NCBI RefSeq assembly: GCF_018449515.1 | Contig: NZ_JAAVUQ010000025.1 | Span: 1 to 64,000, forward strand | Length of the DNA: 64,000 nucleotides | Source of the DNA: Caballeronia sp. dw_19 | GTDB taxonomy: Bacteria; Pseudomonadota; Gammaproteobacteria; Burkholderiales; Burkholderiaceae | Direction: 5' to 3' | In this document: positions 8,502-17,318 of the stretch, piece after piece | How positions within the stretch are numbered: position 1 is the stretch's first letter | Layout: every line of letters starts with the position of its first letter | Made by a program: the position numbers and the translations under genes | The notes under the pieces: model-generated | Database searches by the model: none | The model's input: the letters and a program-made list of their open reading frames with translations, nothing else | Told to the model about the DNA's origin: nothing

Positions 8502-8566
8502 GAAAAGCTTCCTCGTAATAATGAAGCGCGCTGCCTATTTCGCGAACCCTCTGTTCGGAATGACGC

Positions 8567-9976
8567 TCAGCGCGATTCGGTACCGCGTTGCAATGGCTGC
8601 CGGCCACTCAACTCCGCGCCCGCCATATCCGCCATCGCGAGAAACGGCCAGACTGCACCCAGCGCGATCAAGCCGATAGCCAGCAACGTGATGCGCATGT
8701 CGAAGGCCGTCAGCACTCCGTGCCCTGCCGACACGCGCAGCAGCAAAGCGCTCGCGGCAATGCCGGCGGCCGATGCCAGCGGTTGCAGCATGCTGGCGAA
8801 ACTGGTGGCCGCACTCATCAGCGGCGGCTCAACGTCCGCGTAGACCACAGCATTGAGCGCCGCGAACTGCAGCGAGCGGGCGAAGCCTCCAACCAGCAGC
8901 GCCATGGCGATCATCAGGAGCGGTGTCGTGAGACCGAACCACATGCAGATCAGAATGGACAGCGCACTCAAGGCGCCATTACAAAGCAGTACCGACCGAA
9001 ATCCAAAACGGCGCAGGATGGGTGGCGCCGAGCCCTTCATCACGAAGGCCCCAAACGCCGAACTGAACACCAGTACGCCAGCCAGGAAGGGCTTCATGCC
9101 GAGTACGATCTGCAGCAGAAGCGGCAACACGAAACCAAAGGCGGCCGCCGCCAGGCGAAACAGAAACGTGCCGCTCGCGCCACGGGAAAACGTCGATGTC
9201 GCAAGCAGCTTCAACTCCAGCAGTGGATGCGGGCACGCCCTCAGGTGACGCACCGCCAGCACCCCGCTCACCACGCCGACCACCAGCAAGGGCACCGCAA
9301 TCGACATCTCCGGCGACGACGCCATCATGCTCAGCCCCGCGATCACGCACCCCACCGCCACGCCCACGAGGCCCGCGCCGCGCCAGTCGAACTGCGCGCG
9401 CAGTTCCCCGGCTTGTTCATCCATCAACAGCGTGACGAGGCCGATGCCAAGCAGCCCGATCGGCAGGTTGACAAAGAAGATCCAGCGCCAGGTCAGGTAA
9501 CTGGCGAAGAAGCCGCCCAGCAACGGCCCCATGATCTGTCCCACCACGCCGGGCATGGTGACGAGCGACATCGCCCGGACGTACTCGGCGCGGCTCGTGG
9601 AGCGCAGCACGATCAGGCGTCCGACCGGCAGCATCATGGCGCCGCTGATGCCTTGCAGCGCCCGCGTCGCGGTAAATTCGATCAGCCCCGAGGACACGCC
9701 GCACAGCATGGAGGCCAGCGTGAACAGGCCGATCGCCGCACGAAACACGGTCTTGCTGCCGTAGCGGTCGACAAGCCAGCCACTCACCGGAATGAAGATC
9801 GCCACCGCGAACATGTAGGCCGTGATGCCCGCACTTGCCGCCGGCGCGCTCGACCCAAACGAACGCGCGATCGACGGCAGCGCCGTGGTGATGACGGTAC
9901 CGTCGAAGTTCTCCATGAAATACGCGGACGCGACTATCAGCGGAACAATCGTGCGCTTCCCCCGTAGCTTGTCCAT
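8567..9976 (-). CDS. MFS transporter, DHA2 (14-helix) type
   Basis: A 469-residue integral membrane protein with about 13-14 hydrophobic segments. The N-terminal FDGTVITTALPSIARSFG is the characteristic motif of the EmrB/QacA drug:H+ antiporter branch, followed by GWLVDRYGSKTVF (MFS motif A) and MTMPGVVGQIMGPLLGG-like motif C (here VTMPGVVGQIMGPLLGG). Family members export toxic organic compounds or carry aromatic acids. Its place inside the Rieske/ABC operon suggests transport or efflux of the pathway substrate or an intermediate. There is no clear evidence for direction. Confidence 0.88.
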   Translation of the reverse strand: MDKLRGKRTIVPLIVASAYFMENFDGTVITTALPSIARSFGSSAPAASAGITAYMFAVAIFIPVSGWLVDRYGSKTVFRAAIGLFTLASMLCGVSSGLIEFTATRALQGISGAMMLPVGRLIVLRSTSRAEYVRAMSLVTMPGVVGQIMGPLLGGFFASYLTWRWIFFVNLPIGLLGIGLVTLLMDEQAGELRAQFDWRGAGLVGVAVGCVIAGLSMMASSPEMSIAVPLLVVGVVSGVLAVRHLRACPHPLLELKLLATSTFSRGASGTFLFRLAAAAFGFVLPLLLQIVLGMKPFLAGVLVFSSAFGAFVMKGSAPPILRRFGFRSVLLCNGALSALSILICMWFGLTTPLLMIAMALLVGGFARSLQFAALNAVVYADVEPPLMSAATSFASMLQPLASAAGIAASALLLRVSAGHGVLTAFDMRITLLAIGLIALGAVWPFLAMADMAGAELSGRQPLQRGTESR

Positions 9977-10001
9977 GTGCGTGTCCCAGGATGACCGCGC
10001 C

Positions 10002-10685
10002 CTACTCGATCGTGATCATGAGATCGGTGAGGCCGTCGACGTGCCCGTGCATCGTCTCGCCCTTCTTCACCGCCCCGACCCCTTCCGGCGTGCCGCTATA
10101 GATCAGATCGCCCGGCGCCAGTTCGACCAGGCCCGACAGAGCCGAGATAGTCTCGGCGATATTCCAGATCAGGTCGGAAAGATCGCCTTGCTGACGCGGC
10201 TCGTCGTTCACCTTCAGCCAGATCACGCCATTCGACGGATGCCCGACCTCGGAGACTGGCGAGATCGCCGAGCACGGTGCCGACTGGTCGAAGCCCTTCG
10301 ACATGTCCCACGGCCGTTGCATCTTCTTGGCCACGCTCTGCATGTCACGGCGCGTCATGTCGAGCCCCACCGCATAGCCGTACACCAGGTCCAGTGCCTT
10401 CTCGACCGGCACGTCGCGGCCACCGCCCTTGAGCGCGACCACCATTTCGATCTCGTAGTGATAGTCCGCGGTCTGGCTTGGATAGGCAATCGTGCTGCCA
10501 CTCGCGACGATCGCATCGGCCGGCTTCATGAAAAAGAACGGCGGTTCACGGTTCGGATCGTGACCCATCTCGCGCGCATGGGCTGCGTAATTGCGGCCGA
10601 CGCAGTAGATCCGGCGCACCGGGAACGACTCGCCGTTGGTCACTGCAACGGTAGTGACGGCAGGCGCGGGTATGGCGTATTGCAT
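10002..10685 (-). CDS. Fumarylacetoacetate hydrolase family, fumarylpyruvate hydrolase-like
   Basis: 227 residues from ATG 10685 (GAGACA upstream; the longer frame to 10844 is rejected because it overlaps the ATPase gene and lacks a start site). The order IYCVGRNYAAHAREMG, EPPFFFMKPADA, YHYEIEMVVAL and GLDMTRRDMQ is that of the FAH fold. The metal ligands should be Glu78, Glu80 and Asp109. It closely resembles NagK-type fumarylpyruvate hydrolases of the gentisate pathway, which split fumarylpyruvate into fumarate and pyruvate. No gentisate dioxygenase or maleylpyruvate isomerase is present here, so the true acylpyruvate substrate may differ. Confidence 0.85.
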   Translation of the reverse strand: MQYAIPAPAVTTVAVTNGESFPVRRIYCVGRNYAAHAREMGHDPNREPPFFFMKPADAIVASGSTIAYPSQTADYHYEIEMVVALKGGGRDVPVEKALDLVYGYAVGLDMTRRDMQSVAKKMQRPWDMSKGFDQSAPCSAISPVSEVGHPSNGVIWLKVNDEPRQQGDLSDLIWNIAETISALSGLVELAPGDLIYSGTPEGVGAVKKGETMHGHVDGLTDLMITIE

Positions 10686-10746
10686 GAATGTGTCTCGAAG
10701 GCAGCAACTGACAAATGAATCGTTTCCGACGCGGCGCTGCGAAGCC

Positions 10747-11577
10747 TTATCGTTGACGTGCTTTCTCCACTTCGTCGCGCAGATGTCCCCATATCTCGTA
10801 GACGATCTCGCCGTAAAGCCGGTCGTGGCGCAGTTCGACCACATTGCGGGGACGCTGCAGCGGCACTTCGATGATCTTCTTGATGCGCCCCGGCTGCGCC
10901 GTCATCACGATGATCTGGTCGCCGAGCGTGACGGCTTCATCCACGCTGTGCGTGATGAACACCACGGTCTTGCGGTGTTCCTCCCAGATGCGCAGGAGCT
11001 CTTCCTGCAAGATGGTCTTGTTTTGCTCGTCGAGTGCCGAGAAGGGTTCATCCATCAGCAGGATCTCGGCGTCGTTGGCGAACGCGCGCGCGATCGAGAC
11101 GCGCTGGCGCATGCCGCCGGAGAGTTGATGCGGGTACAGGTGAGCGAATTTCGTGAGGCCGGTCTGGTCGAGGAAGTGGCCGACTGTGGAACGTATCTGC
11201 GCTTGAGGCACCCGCCGCATCTTCAGTCCGTAAGCGGCGTTGTCCCACACGGTCATCCATGGGAAGATTGAATCGCCCTGGAACACGACAGAGTTGCCAG
11301 GCACCCCCGGCGCGGGATTGCGCACTGAGACGCTGCCCGACGTGGCCGTGTCCAGCCCCGCGAGAATCCGCAGCAACGTGGTCTTGCCGCAGCCGCTCGG
11401 GCCGACTACGCAGCAGAACTTGCCATCGGCGATGTCGACGCTCACATCGTCCAGCACGGTCATGCCATCATAGCGCCGCGTGAGCCCATCCACCCGGATC
11501 TTCACCGGCGCACTGGCCACGCCGGGCGGGACCTCGGCCCCGTTTCTCACGATGTTGAGAGACGTAGCATGCTTCAT
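10747..11577 (-). CDS. NitT/TauT-type ABC transporter ATPase
   Basis: 276 residues from ATG 11577, which overlaps the permease stop as ATGA, so translation is coupled. Walker A GPSGCGKTT (about residue 59), signature LSGGMRQRVS, Walker B ILLMDEPF and switch His in VVFITHSVDEA are all intact. It is of the SsuB/TauB class and energises the permease at 11574-12407 together with the binding protein at 6992-8029. An in-frame ATG at 11595 exists but lies inside the permease gene. Confidence 0.92.
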   Translation of the reverse strand: MKHATSLNIVRNGAEVPPGVASAPVKIRVDGLTRRYDGMTVLDDVSVDIADGKFCCVVGPSGCGKTTLLRILAGLDTATSGSVSVRNPAPGVPGNSVVFQGDSIFPWMTVWDNAAYGLKMRRVPQAQIRSTVGHFLDQTGLTKFAHLYPHQLSGGMRQRVSIARAFANDAEILLMDEPFSALDEQNKTILQEELLRIWEEHRKTVVFITHSVDEAVTLGDQIIVMTAQPGRIKKIIEVPLQRPRNVVELRHDRLYGEIVYEIWGHLRDEVEKARQR

Positions 11578-12407
11578 TTCGACGCCCCTTTCCAAGGTAC
11601 GACGCGCCGCTCGAGTTCATTGAAAAGCACGGTGAGCAGATAGCCGATCAGCGAGACCACGAACAGGCCGACATACATCTGTTCCACGTCGAAGGTCTCC
11701 CATGCGCTCCAGATCATGTAGCCGAGGCCGGTCTTCGCCCCCATCATCTCGGCAATCGAAATCAGGATCAGGCCGAGCCCCGCGCCAAGCTTAGCGCCCG
11801 TCATGATGAAAGGCAGCGCACCGGGCAGTGCCACGGTGCGGAAGATATCCCAGCGGCTTGCATTAAAATTGCGCCCCACATCGAAATAGATCGGGCTGAT
11901 CTCGCGCACGCCGCTCGTGGTATTGATGGCGATGGGATAGAAGGCGCCGATCGCCACCATCACCACCTTGGACGACTCTCCCAGCCCAAAGATCAGCAGG
12001 ATCAGCGGCAGGATCGCGCTCTTCGGGATCGGGTAGGTCGCGGCGATCAGCGGGTCGAAGATCAGCCGCAGCGGCCGGTAGACCCCCATCAGGATGCCCA
12101 CCGCCAGCCCCGGCACGCCGCCGAGCACGAAGCCCAGCAGCAGGCGCTGCAAGGTCGCCTCCGTGTTGGTGAGCAGTTCACCGGAGCGCAACGACGTGAG
12201 CATCGCTTTCGCGACACTGCTCGGGGCGGGAAAGAACCGCACGTCGATCCAGCCGAGTTGCGCGGCGAATTCCCAGATCGCGAGCAATGCCAGCGGCACG
12301 AGTACGCCCAGCATCCGGTCACGTGCCGACAAGGTGTTCCGGTGCGAGCGGGCGGCCTTCGCTGCCGCCTGCGGCGGGGCGGAAATGCTGTCCTGAAAAG
12401 CGGTCAT
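11574..12407 (-). CDS. NitT/TauT-type ABC transporter permease
   Basis: 277 residues with about six transmembrane helices. ATG 12407 has a strong AGGAGAA site. The permease signature lies around GVREISPIYFDVGRNFNASR...ALPGALPFIMTGAKLG, the cytoplasmic EAA loop that docks to the ATPase. It belongs to the SsuC/TauC/NrtB group. It is located between the Rieske oxygenase and the ATPase in the leftward operon and forms the import channel of that transporter. Confidence 0.92.
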   Translation of the reverse strand: MTAFQDSISAPPQAAAKAARSHRNTLSARDRMLGVLVPLALLAIWEFAAQLGWIDVRFFPAPSSVAKAMLTSLRSGELLTNTEATLQRLLLGFVLGGVPGLAVGILMGVYRPLRLIFDPLIAATYPIPKSAILPLILLIFGLGESSKVVMVAIGAFYPIAINTTSGVREISPIYFDVGRNFNASRWDIFRTVALPGALPFIMTGAKLGAGLGLILISIAEMMGAKTGLGYMIWSAWETFDVEQMYVGLFVVSLIGYLLTVLFNELERRVVPWKGASK

Positions 12408-12464
12408 ATCGTTCTCCTGGAAACGGGCTGCTTCGATCCCGACGTCGCTCCCGACCGCCTGCTC

Positions 12465-13748
12465 TCACACGGCAACGTGCGCTTCGCCTTCCCGGACCCT
12501 GACCGCATCCTCGATCGTTGCGCGGAAATTGCCCTCGACGGGTAACACGAAAGATGCCGAGCGTAGCCGTTGGTCTTCGGGCGTGATGCCGGGAACCGGG
12601 CTTTGTTGCTGCGCCGCCTTCGCGGCCTCGGCAAGACGCTGCCGGGCCAGGATAATGGCGTTGTCGGTGGACACCAGATTTTCGACCGTCCGATCGGCGA
12701 TGGGGCCCATGCTTTCCTGCAATGAAGCATCCTGGATAGCGATGCCGCCAATGCCGCTGTAATAGCGCCCGGACTTCTGGGCCTCGCGGTTCATCAGGTA
12801 GTCGTTGTCGCGATTGGCTACCGGACGGAACGTGCCCGGGATCAGGTCCACGTGCACGCCGCGTCCGCTGCTCATCGCGGCGACTTCTGCCTCCGAGAGC
12901 GGCCGCACGGGATGGAAGGTCATGCTCCAGGCCATGCAGTTTTCATCGTCGATCGGCACCCATGCGTGGCCGTTCAGCGCGTGGCCGCCTCCATAGGGTG
13001 GAATCAGTGTGTACCACGGCATTATCCATTGCGTGATGCGCCAATAATTGAAGCCAGGCTCCGCGTCGCGCCGCGCGCCGATGATGAGGCCGCCGCCGGA
13101 CTCGACCACGTCGAACGTGGTGTTGGTGGAGCGGGAATACTTGGCGCCCGCGGTATTGCGGTGCAACGGGTCCGTATCGAGTTCGCCGCGATGCAGGAAC
13201 GACACGTGGCTCGAATCGATGCCGCCTTCCATCGCCTGCAGGTAGTTCGTCTCCTGAATCCGCTTGGACAGGAAGCGATGCGACGCCGGCAAGCCGACCC
13301 ATTCGAACGACGGCGGCTCAGGCTGCAATTCGGGCGGCCCCATGTAGGTCCAGATGACGCCGCCCATCTCGATGCATGGGTACGAGGTCAGCTTGATCTT
13401 CTTGCAATAGCCGCTCTGGGCGGACTCCGAAGGCACTTCCGTGCACTGGCCGTCGGCATCGTATTTCCAGCCGTGATAGGGGCAGCGGATGCCGGCTTCT
13501 TCATTACGGCCGAACCACAAGGACACGCCGCGATGAGCGCAGAACTCGCTGATCAGGCCGATCTTGCCGTTGGTATCGCGAAACGCCAGCAGCTTCTCCG
13601 ACAGCAACGGCACGCGCACCGGCGCGCAGTCAGGCTCCGGCAGTTCTTCGGCAAGCAACGCCGGAATCCAGTAGCGACGGAAGGTATCGCCCATCGGTGT
13701 GCCCGGGCCGGTGCGGGTCAGCAGGCGATTTTGTTCTGCGGTGATCAT
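12465..13748 (-). CDS. Rieske non-heme iron oxygenase, large subunit (phthalate dioxygenase-like)
   Basis: 427 residues from ATG 13748 with AGAGGAA seven bases upstream; the TTG at 13766 is rejected. It is the terminal oxygenase that inserts O2 into an aromatic ring or demethylates. Rieske ligands are Cys70, His72, Cys89 and His92 (CAHRG, CPYHGWK). The mononuclear iron site is GGIDSSHVSFLH with His181 and His186, bridged by Asp178. The start MITAEQNRLLTRTGPGTPMG is that of the phthalate 4,5-dioxygenase/alpha-only group, which needs a reductase; here only a separate Rieske ferredoxin (8142-8501) is nearby. The exact substrate is unknown. Confidence 0.9.
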   Translation of the reverse strand: MITAEQNRLLTRTGPGTPMGDTFRRYWIPALLAEELPEPDCAPVRVPLLSEKLLAFRDTNGKIGLISEFCAHRGVSLWFGRNEEAGIRCPYHGWKYDADGQCTEVPSESAQSGYCKKIKLTSYPCIEMGGVIWTYMGPPELQPEPPSFEWVGLPASHRFLSKRIQETNYLQAMEGGIDSSHVSFLHRGELDTDPLHRNTAGAKYSRSTNTTFDVVESGGGLIIGARRDAEPGFNYWRITQWIMPWYTLIPPYGGGHALNGHAWVPIDDENCMAWSMTFHPVRPLSEAEVAAMSSGRGVHVDLIPGTFRPVANRDNDYLMNREAQKSGRYYSGIGGIAIQDASLQESMGPIADRTVENLVSTDNAIILARQRLAEAAKAAQQQSPVPGITPEDQRLRSASFVLPVEGNFRATIEDAVRVREGEAHVAV

Positions 13749-13810
13749 CGGTCGATTCCTCTGCAATTCGGTTTTTCAGGCGATATTCAAGCTGTGAGCG
13801 CGTGCGCATC

Positions 13811-15298
13811 TCATTCAGCGGCGAGCGGCACGTCCACCTGTGCGGGTGCGTCGAATTCAAGCAGCGCCATCAGGCCCGCGAGGTTGGGCATCCGCTCGAG
13901 CGACAGCAACGCTTCACCCAGCCGTTGCGCATGGCTCTTGCCGATCAACGGGGACGCGTTCTCGCTGAGCTTGGCAAGCAAATCGCTATCCGAGAACGGG
14001 TTGTCGGGATGGCCGGGAAACGGCCGCGCCGCGCCGTGGATGACCTGGCCGTCGAGCGTTTCGAATTCCACGCGCGACAAGTAACCCGCCGCCGCCCGCG
14101 CATGCTTGCCGCCCGCCAGCGTGCCGAGTTCCGGCGCAGGACTGACCTTGACCTTGTCCTTGAGGAACTCGCGCCGTGCCGGGTCGAGTACCTTGCCCAG
14201 GTTGAAGCTGTCGATGTGCACGTAGCCGTCCATCGCGGCCGTGGCGACGATATAGGGCAGCGAGTGATCCGCCGTCTCGCGCGAGATCGGCTCCCACGGC
14301 GCCGTGCGGATCTGCACCAGGTGTTCATAGGCGCCTTCCTCGGCAAAGACGCGAATCTCCTTGATACGGTCGATGTCGCCGATCTGTGCGCGTGCGTCGA
14401 GCGTGGCCTGGATCGCGCTCTGTCCCACCGATCCAACCGGCCAGCGCTTCATCATGGCCTGGCCGATGCGGGCAAGCGGCCGTTCGGTGACGAGCACCTC
14501 ACGCAGCACGGCAAGCGGATCCCAGCTGTTCTGCATCTTCTGCACGAACCCGCACTTGCCGACGAAAGGACGGATCGCGCCTTCCACGCCGACCGACGCC
14601 AGCAGGCACGCCTGCAGCGCATTGCGTACCGCATCACTGCCGTTGAAGCGCTTCCACATCGTCAGGTCGCCGCGTGCATTCAACTCGCCCGATTCGATTT
14701 CATCGCTGGCAAAGTGCGGGACCACGGTCATCGCCAGTGCTTCACGCGTCTGCGATTCATCCAGCTTGAGTACGGTCGCGATGGCGGCCGTCGCGCCGAT
14801 GGCGGTCAGGTTCGTATAGTCCCAGCCGCCGGGCGCGGTGGAAAACGCATCGAACGCCGCGCCAACCAGCTCATATCCGACCGCGAGCGCCGATAACAAC
14901 TCCGCGCCTGACGCGCCGGACCACTCGGCCGCCGCGATCACGCCACCGACCATGTCGCTCGGATGTCCGCTGTTGCGGTTGCCGACCATGAAATCGTTAT
15001 AGTCGTAGCAGCGCAGCAGCACGCCGTTGGTCAGGGCGGCCAGTTCAGGATGGGTGCGTTGCTTCGTACCCCAGATCAAGGCTCCGCCGGCCGTGCTGGC
15101 AAAGCGATAGGCGTGCTGCCTGGCCTTCTGGGCGGCAGGATGGCGTAGCGCACCAACCGACACCGCCATCGCATCAATCAGCACGCACTTCGCGGCGCGC
15201 CCGGTGCGGGCATCGAGTTCCTTCGATACGCCGACGACATACGACGCGATCAATTCAGCGATTTCGTCGGGGAATGCCTGATTCGTGGTCGAGCTCAT
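13811..15298 (-). CDS. MmgE/PrpD family protein
   Basis: 495 residues; the ATG at 15298 follows the aldolase stop directly (TAAATG). Members include 2-methylcitrate dehydratase, cis-aconitate decarboxylase and iminodisuccinate epimerase, so the family points to dehydration or decarboxylation of a tricarboxylate-like acid. Landmarks are CVLIDAMAVSVGAL, ALTNGVLLRCYDYND, GHPSDMVGGVIAAAE and the C-terminal GAARPFPGHPDNP. Between an aldolase and a Rieske oxygenase it probably processes a ring-cleavage-derived acid. The family alone does not decide the reaction. Confidence 0.88.
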   Translation of the reverse strand: MSSTTNQAFPDEIAELIASYVVGVSKELDARTGRAAKCVLIDAMAVSVGALRHPAAQKARQHAYRFASTAGGALIWGTKQRTHPELAALTNGVLLRCYDYNDFMVGNRNSGHPSDMVGGVIAAAEWSGASGAELLSALAVGYELVGAAFDAFSTAPGGWDYTNLTAIGATAAIATVLKLDESQTREALAMTVVPHFASDEIESGELNARGDLTMWKRFNGSDAVRNALQACLLASVGVEGAIRPFVGKCGFVQKMQNSWDPLAVLREVLVTERPLARIGQAMMKRWPVGSVGQSAIQATLDARAQIGDIDRIKEIRVFAEEGAYEHLVQIRTAPWEPISRETADHSLPYIVATAAMDGYVHIDSFNLGKVLDPARREFLKDKVKVSPAPELGTLAGGKHARAAAGYLSRVEFETLDGQVIHGAARPFPGHPDNPFSDSDLLAKLSENASPLIGKSHAQRLGEALLSLERMPNLAGLMALLEFDAPAQVDVPLAAE

Positions 15299-16099
15299 TT
15301 ATGCATAACCTCTTTGCTTGGTGCCTTGAACGGCTGAATCGCCGAATGCGGCAGCGATTTCCTTATCCATCGCCGAGGGAATCAGCGACGAATCCTTGGC
15401 GAAGGTGACGAATCGAAATCCCTTGTCGGCGAACTTGCGCGCCGCGCGGCCGGAGCCGCATTGAATGCCCGCGACGATTCCATGATTCCGGCAGGCCTGC
15501 AGCACGCGCTCGACCGCCGCCACGTGTTCGGGCTCCTCCTTGTCGAGATTGGGCGGCAGGCCAAGACCGAGCGCGAGATCGGCGGGACCGACATAGATGC
15601 CGTCCAGACCCGGCGTGCTTGCAATCTCGTCGATCCGCTCGATCGCATCGCGCGTTTCCACCATCACGAAGCACAGCATGCTGTCGCCGACAATCGCGAC
15701 ATCTCGTGAATCAAGTACCATCGACGCTCGCACCGGGCCGAACGAACGGGCGCCGGCCGGCGCATAGCGGCAGGCGGCTACTGCTGCCGCGGCCTCGGCC
15801 CGGTTGTTGACCATCGGCACTACCACGCCTTGCGCGCCCGCATCGAGCGCCTTGCCGATCATCCAGTTCTCGTTCGCGGGCACGCGGGTGAGCGGCACCA
15901 CACCGCGCCCTTCAATGGCGCGCAGCATGCCGACCATGTCGGCATAATCGACCAGCCCATGTTGCTGGTCGATGCACACATATCCCACGCCCGGCACGCA
16001 CATCAGTTCGGCCGCGAATGCGCACGGCAAAGCCGCCCAGCCGCCGAATACCGTTTCTCCTTGAGCCCATTTTTTCCTCAACTCGATCGCCGTCGTCAT
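15299..16099 (-). CDS. HpcH/HpaI class II aldolase
   Basis: 266 residues from ATG 16099 (CAGGAGGG upstream). Family hallmarks are the DQQHG motif (YVCIDQQHGLVDYADM), the base Arg in LTRVPANE, VVVPMVNNRAEA and GIYVGPADLALGLG, where Glu (VMVETRDA) and Asp bind the divalent metal. Such enzymes cleave 4-hydroxy-2-oxoacids to pyruvate plus an aldehyde. It is the first gene of the long leftward operon, directly downstream of the shared regulatory element at 16199-16250, and diverges from a second aldolase at 16378. The presence of two paralogues suggests two C-C cleavage steps or two stereochemistries. Confidence 0.9.
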   Translation of the reverse strand: MTTAIELRKKWAQGETVFGGWAALPCAFAAELMCVPGVGYVCIDQQHGLVDYADMVGMLRAIEGRGVVPLTRVPANENWMIGKALDAGAQGVVVPMVNNRAEAAAAVAACRYAPAGARSFGPVRASMVLDSRDVAIVGDSMLCFVMVETRDAIERIDEIASTPGLDGIYVGPADLALGLGLPPNLDKEEPEHVAAVERVLQACRNHGIVAGIQCGSGRAARKFADKGFRFVTFAKDSSLIPSAMDKEIAAAFGDSAVQGTKQRGYA

Positions 16100-16198
16100 C
16101 GCACTGCCCTCCTGTGTTTTTGTCCCGATGGATCGGGCTCCACGGCGTGCTGGCATTGGCGTCCTGGCAAACCGTGAGGAGACAGTACGCGCGTCATA

Positions 16199-16250
16199 AA
16201 CAAGCTTCCAATATCGAATTGCCGCTGCTCTTAGAGGAAAAAACTATAAG
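16199..16250 (-). promoter_or_regulatory. Shared 52-bp regulatory element, copy 2 (probable LysR site)
   Basis: Ungapped match (38/52) to 6853-6904. It lies in the divergent gap between the two aldolase genes, 100 bases before the leftward operon and 128 before the rightward gene. The CTTA-N13-TAAG dyad (CTTATAG...TCTAAG read leftward) fits a LysR T-N11-A box, and the regulator gene at 17319 is adjacent. Confidence 0.6.
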
Positions 16251-16377
16251 AGGAACACCGAGGCCCCGAATTCGCTCTTAGCGATTTTCGTCCTTGTCGT
16301 TTCAAATACGGACGCATATCCTCGTGCCGTTCTATCGGGCAACGAAGGAAACCAGCGTCACATTCGGGGACGGAAAA

Positions 16378-17085
16378 ATGATTTCGACATTGAAGAAGCG
16401 CCTCGCGCAAGGCGGCAGCATCGTGATGCTGAACCCCAGCCATATCTCGATGACGCTCACCGAGAAACTGGCCATCGCCGGAGCGGACCTGATCTTCGTG
16501 GACTGTGAAAGCGGCACCGCGAGTTATGACCAACTGCAGCAAATGACCAAGGGCGCGCGGCTCGGCGGCGGCCACACGATTGCGCGGCCGCAGAATCAGG
16601 AGCACTCAATGCTCGCGCGCTGCCTGCACTGCGGCGCGGACGGCTTGATGGTGCCACTCGTGAATACGGCCGACCAGGCAAAAGAGGTGGTCGCGACGGT
16701 TCGCTACAACTGCCCGGACCAGGAGATCGACGAGAAGCTGATCATCGTCATGATCGAGACTACCGAAGCCGTACGCAATCTCGACGAGATCCTGGCCGTG
16801 GACGGCATCGACATATTTTTCATCGGTCCGGGCGACCTCTCCATCACGATGGGCTATTCGCCCCGCGTGCCGCCGGGTGGCAGGCGTCCCCAGCCGGTGC
16901 TGGACATGGTGGAGTACATTATTGCCCGCATCCACGCGGCGGGCAAGGCGACCGGCACGCTGGTCACGAAGCGCGATATCGCTTACTACGCCGCGCTCGG
17001 CACGCAATTGCTCTACTACCACGTGGACCCGTTATTGGCCGAGAGCCTGCAGGCAATGCGTGAACTGGCAACGATCGACAAATGA
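16378..17085 (+). CDS. HpcH/HpaI family aldolase, divergent paralogue
   Basis: 235 residues from ATG 16378 with GGGGACGG upstream; the longer frame from 16294 has a hydrophobic, unlikely N-terminus. DLIFVDCESGTASYDQL replaces the usual D-x-x-H-G motif, since Cys-Glu-Ser takes the place of the histidine pair. The metal-binding EITTEAV-type segment (here VMIETTEAVRN) and DIFFIGPGDLSITMG are intact. The His substitution sets it apart from the paralogue at 15299 and may change the reaction, for example towards a lyase of the citrate-lyase beta type. It is transcribed divergently from the operon and followed by the LysR gene. Confidence 0.82.
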   Translation: MISTLKKRLAQGGSIVMLNPSHISMTLTEKLAIAGADLIFVDCESGTASYDQLQQMTKGARLGGGHTIARPQNQEHSMLARCLHCGADGLMVPLVNTADQAKEVVATVRYNCPDQEIDEKLIIVMIETTEAVRNLDEILAVDGIDIFFIGPGDLSITMGYSPRVPPGGRRPQPVLDMVEYIIARIHAAGKATGTLVTKRDIAYYAALGTQLLYYHVDPLLAESLQAMRELATIDK

Positions 17086-17110
17086 CGACGCGGCGAATGT
17101 GCAACACCCG

Positions 17111-17136
17111 ATTCCCGGCTTTCTAGCGGCGGGAAT
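17111..17136 (+). terminator. Possible hairpin after the second aldolase
   Basis: ATTCCCG and CGGGAAT form a seven-pair stem around a 12-base loop, followed by TAATTT. It is placed 25 bases after the aldolase stop. Stem strength is modest. Confidence 0.35.
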
Positions 17137-17318
17137 TAATTTCCAGAGGCCATGAACGAAGCAGTGCGTTATCGTTAGCGTATTGGGATTCGGACCACCT
17201 GCTCCCAAGGGTGGCCGGATTCTTTTAGCCGCGAGCGTACGACGCCTGTCCCCTGGCCGGCCCACGCGGCCGAGGGCTGTACGAGGTGGAACGGGGGCTT
17301 ACTGCACAAAGGCAAGCC

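Noticed and set aside
10002..10685. Full gentisate pathway around the fumarylpyruvate hydrolase-like gene
   Set aside because: Gentisate 1,2-dioxygenase and maleylpyruvate isomerase genes are absent in the window.
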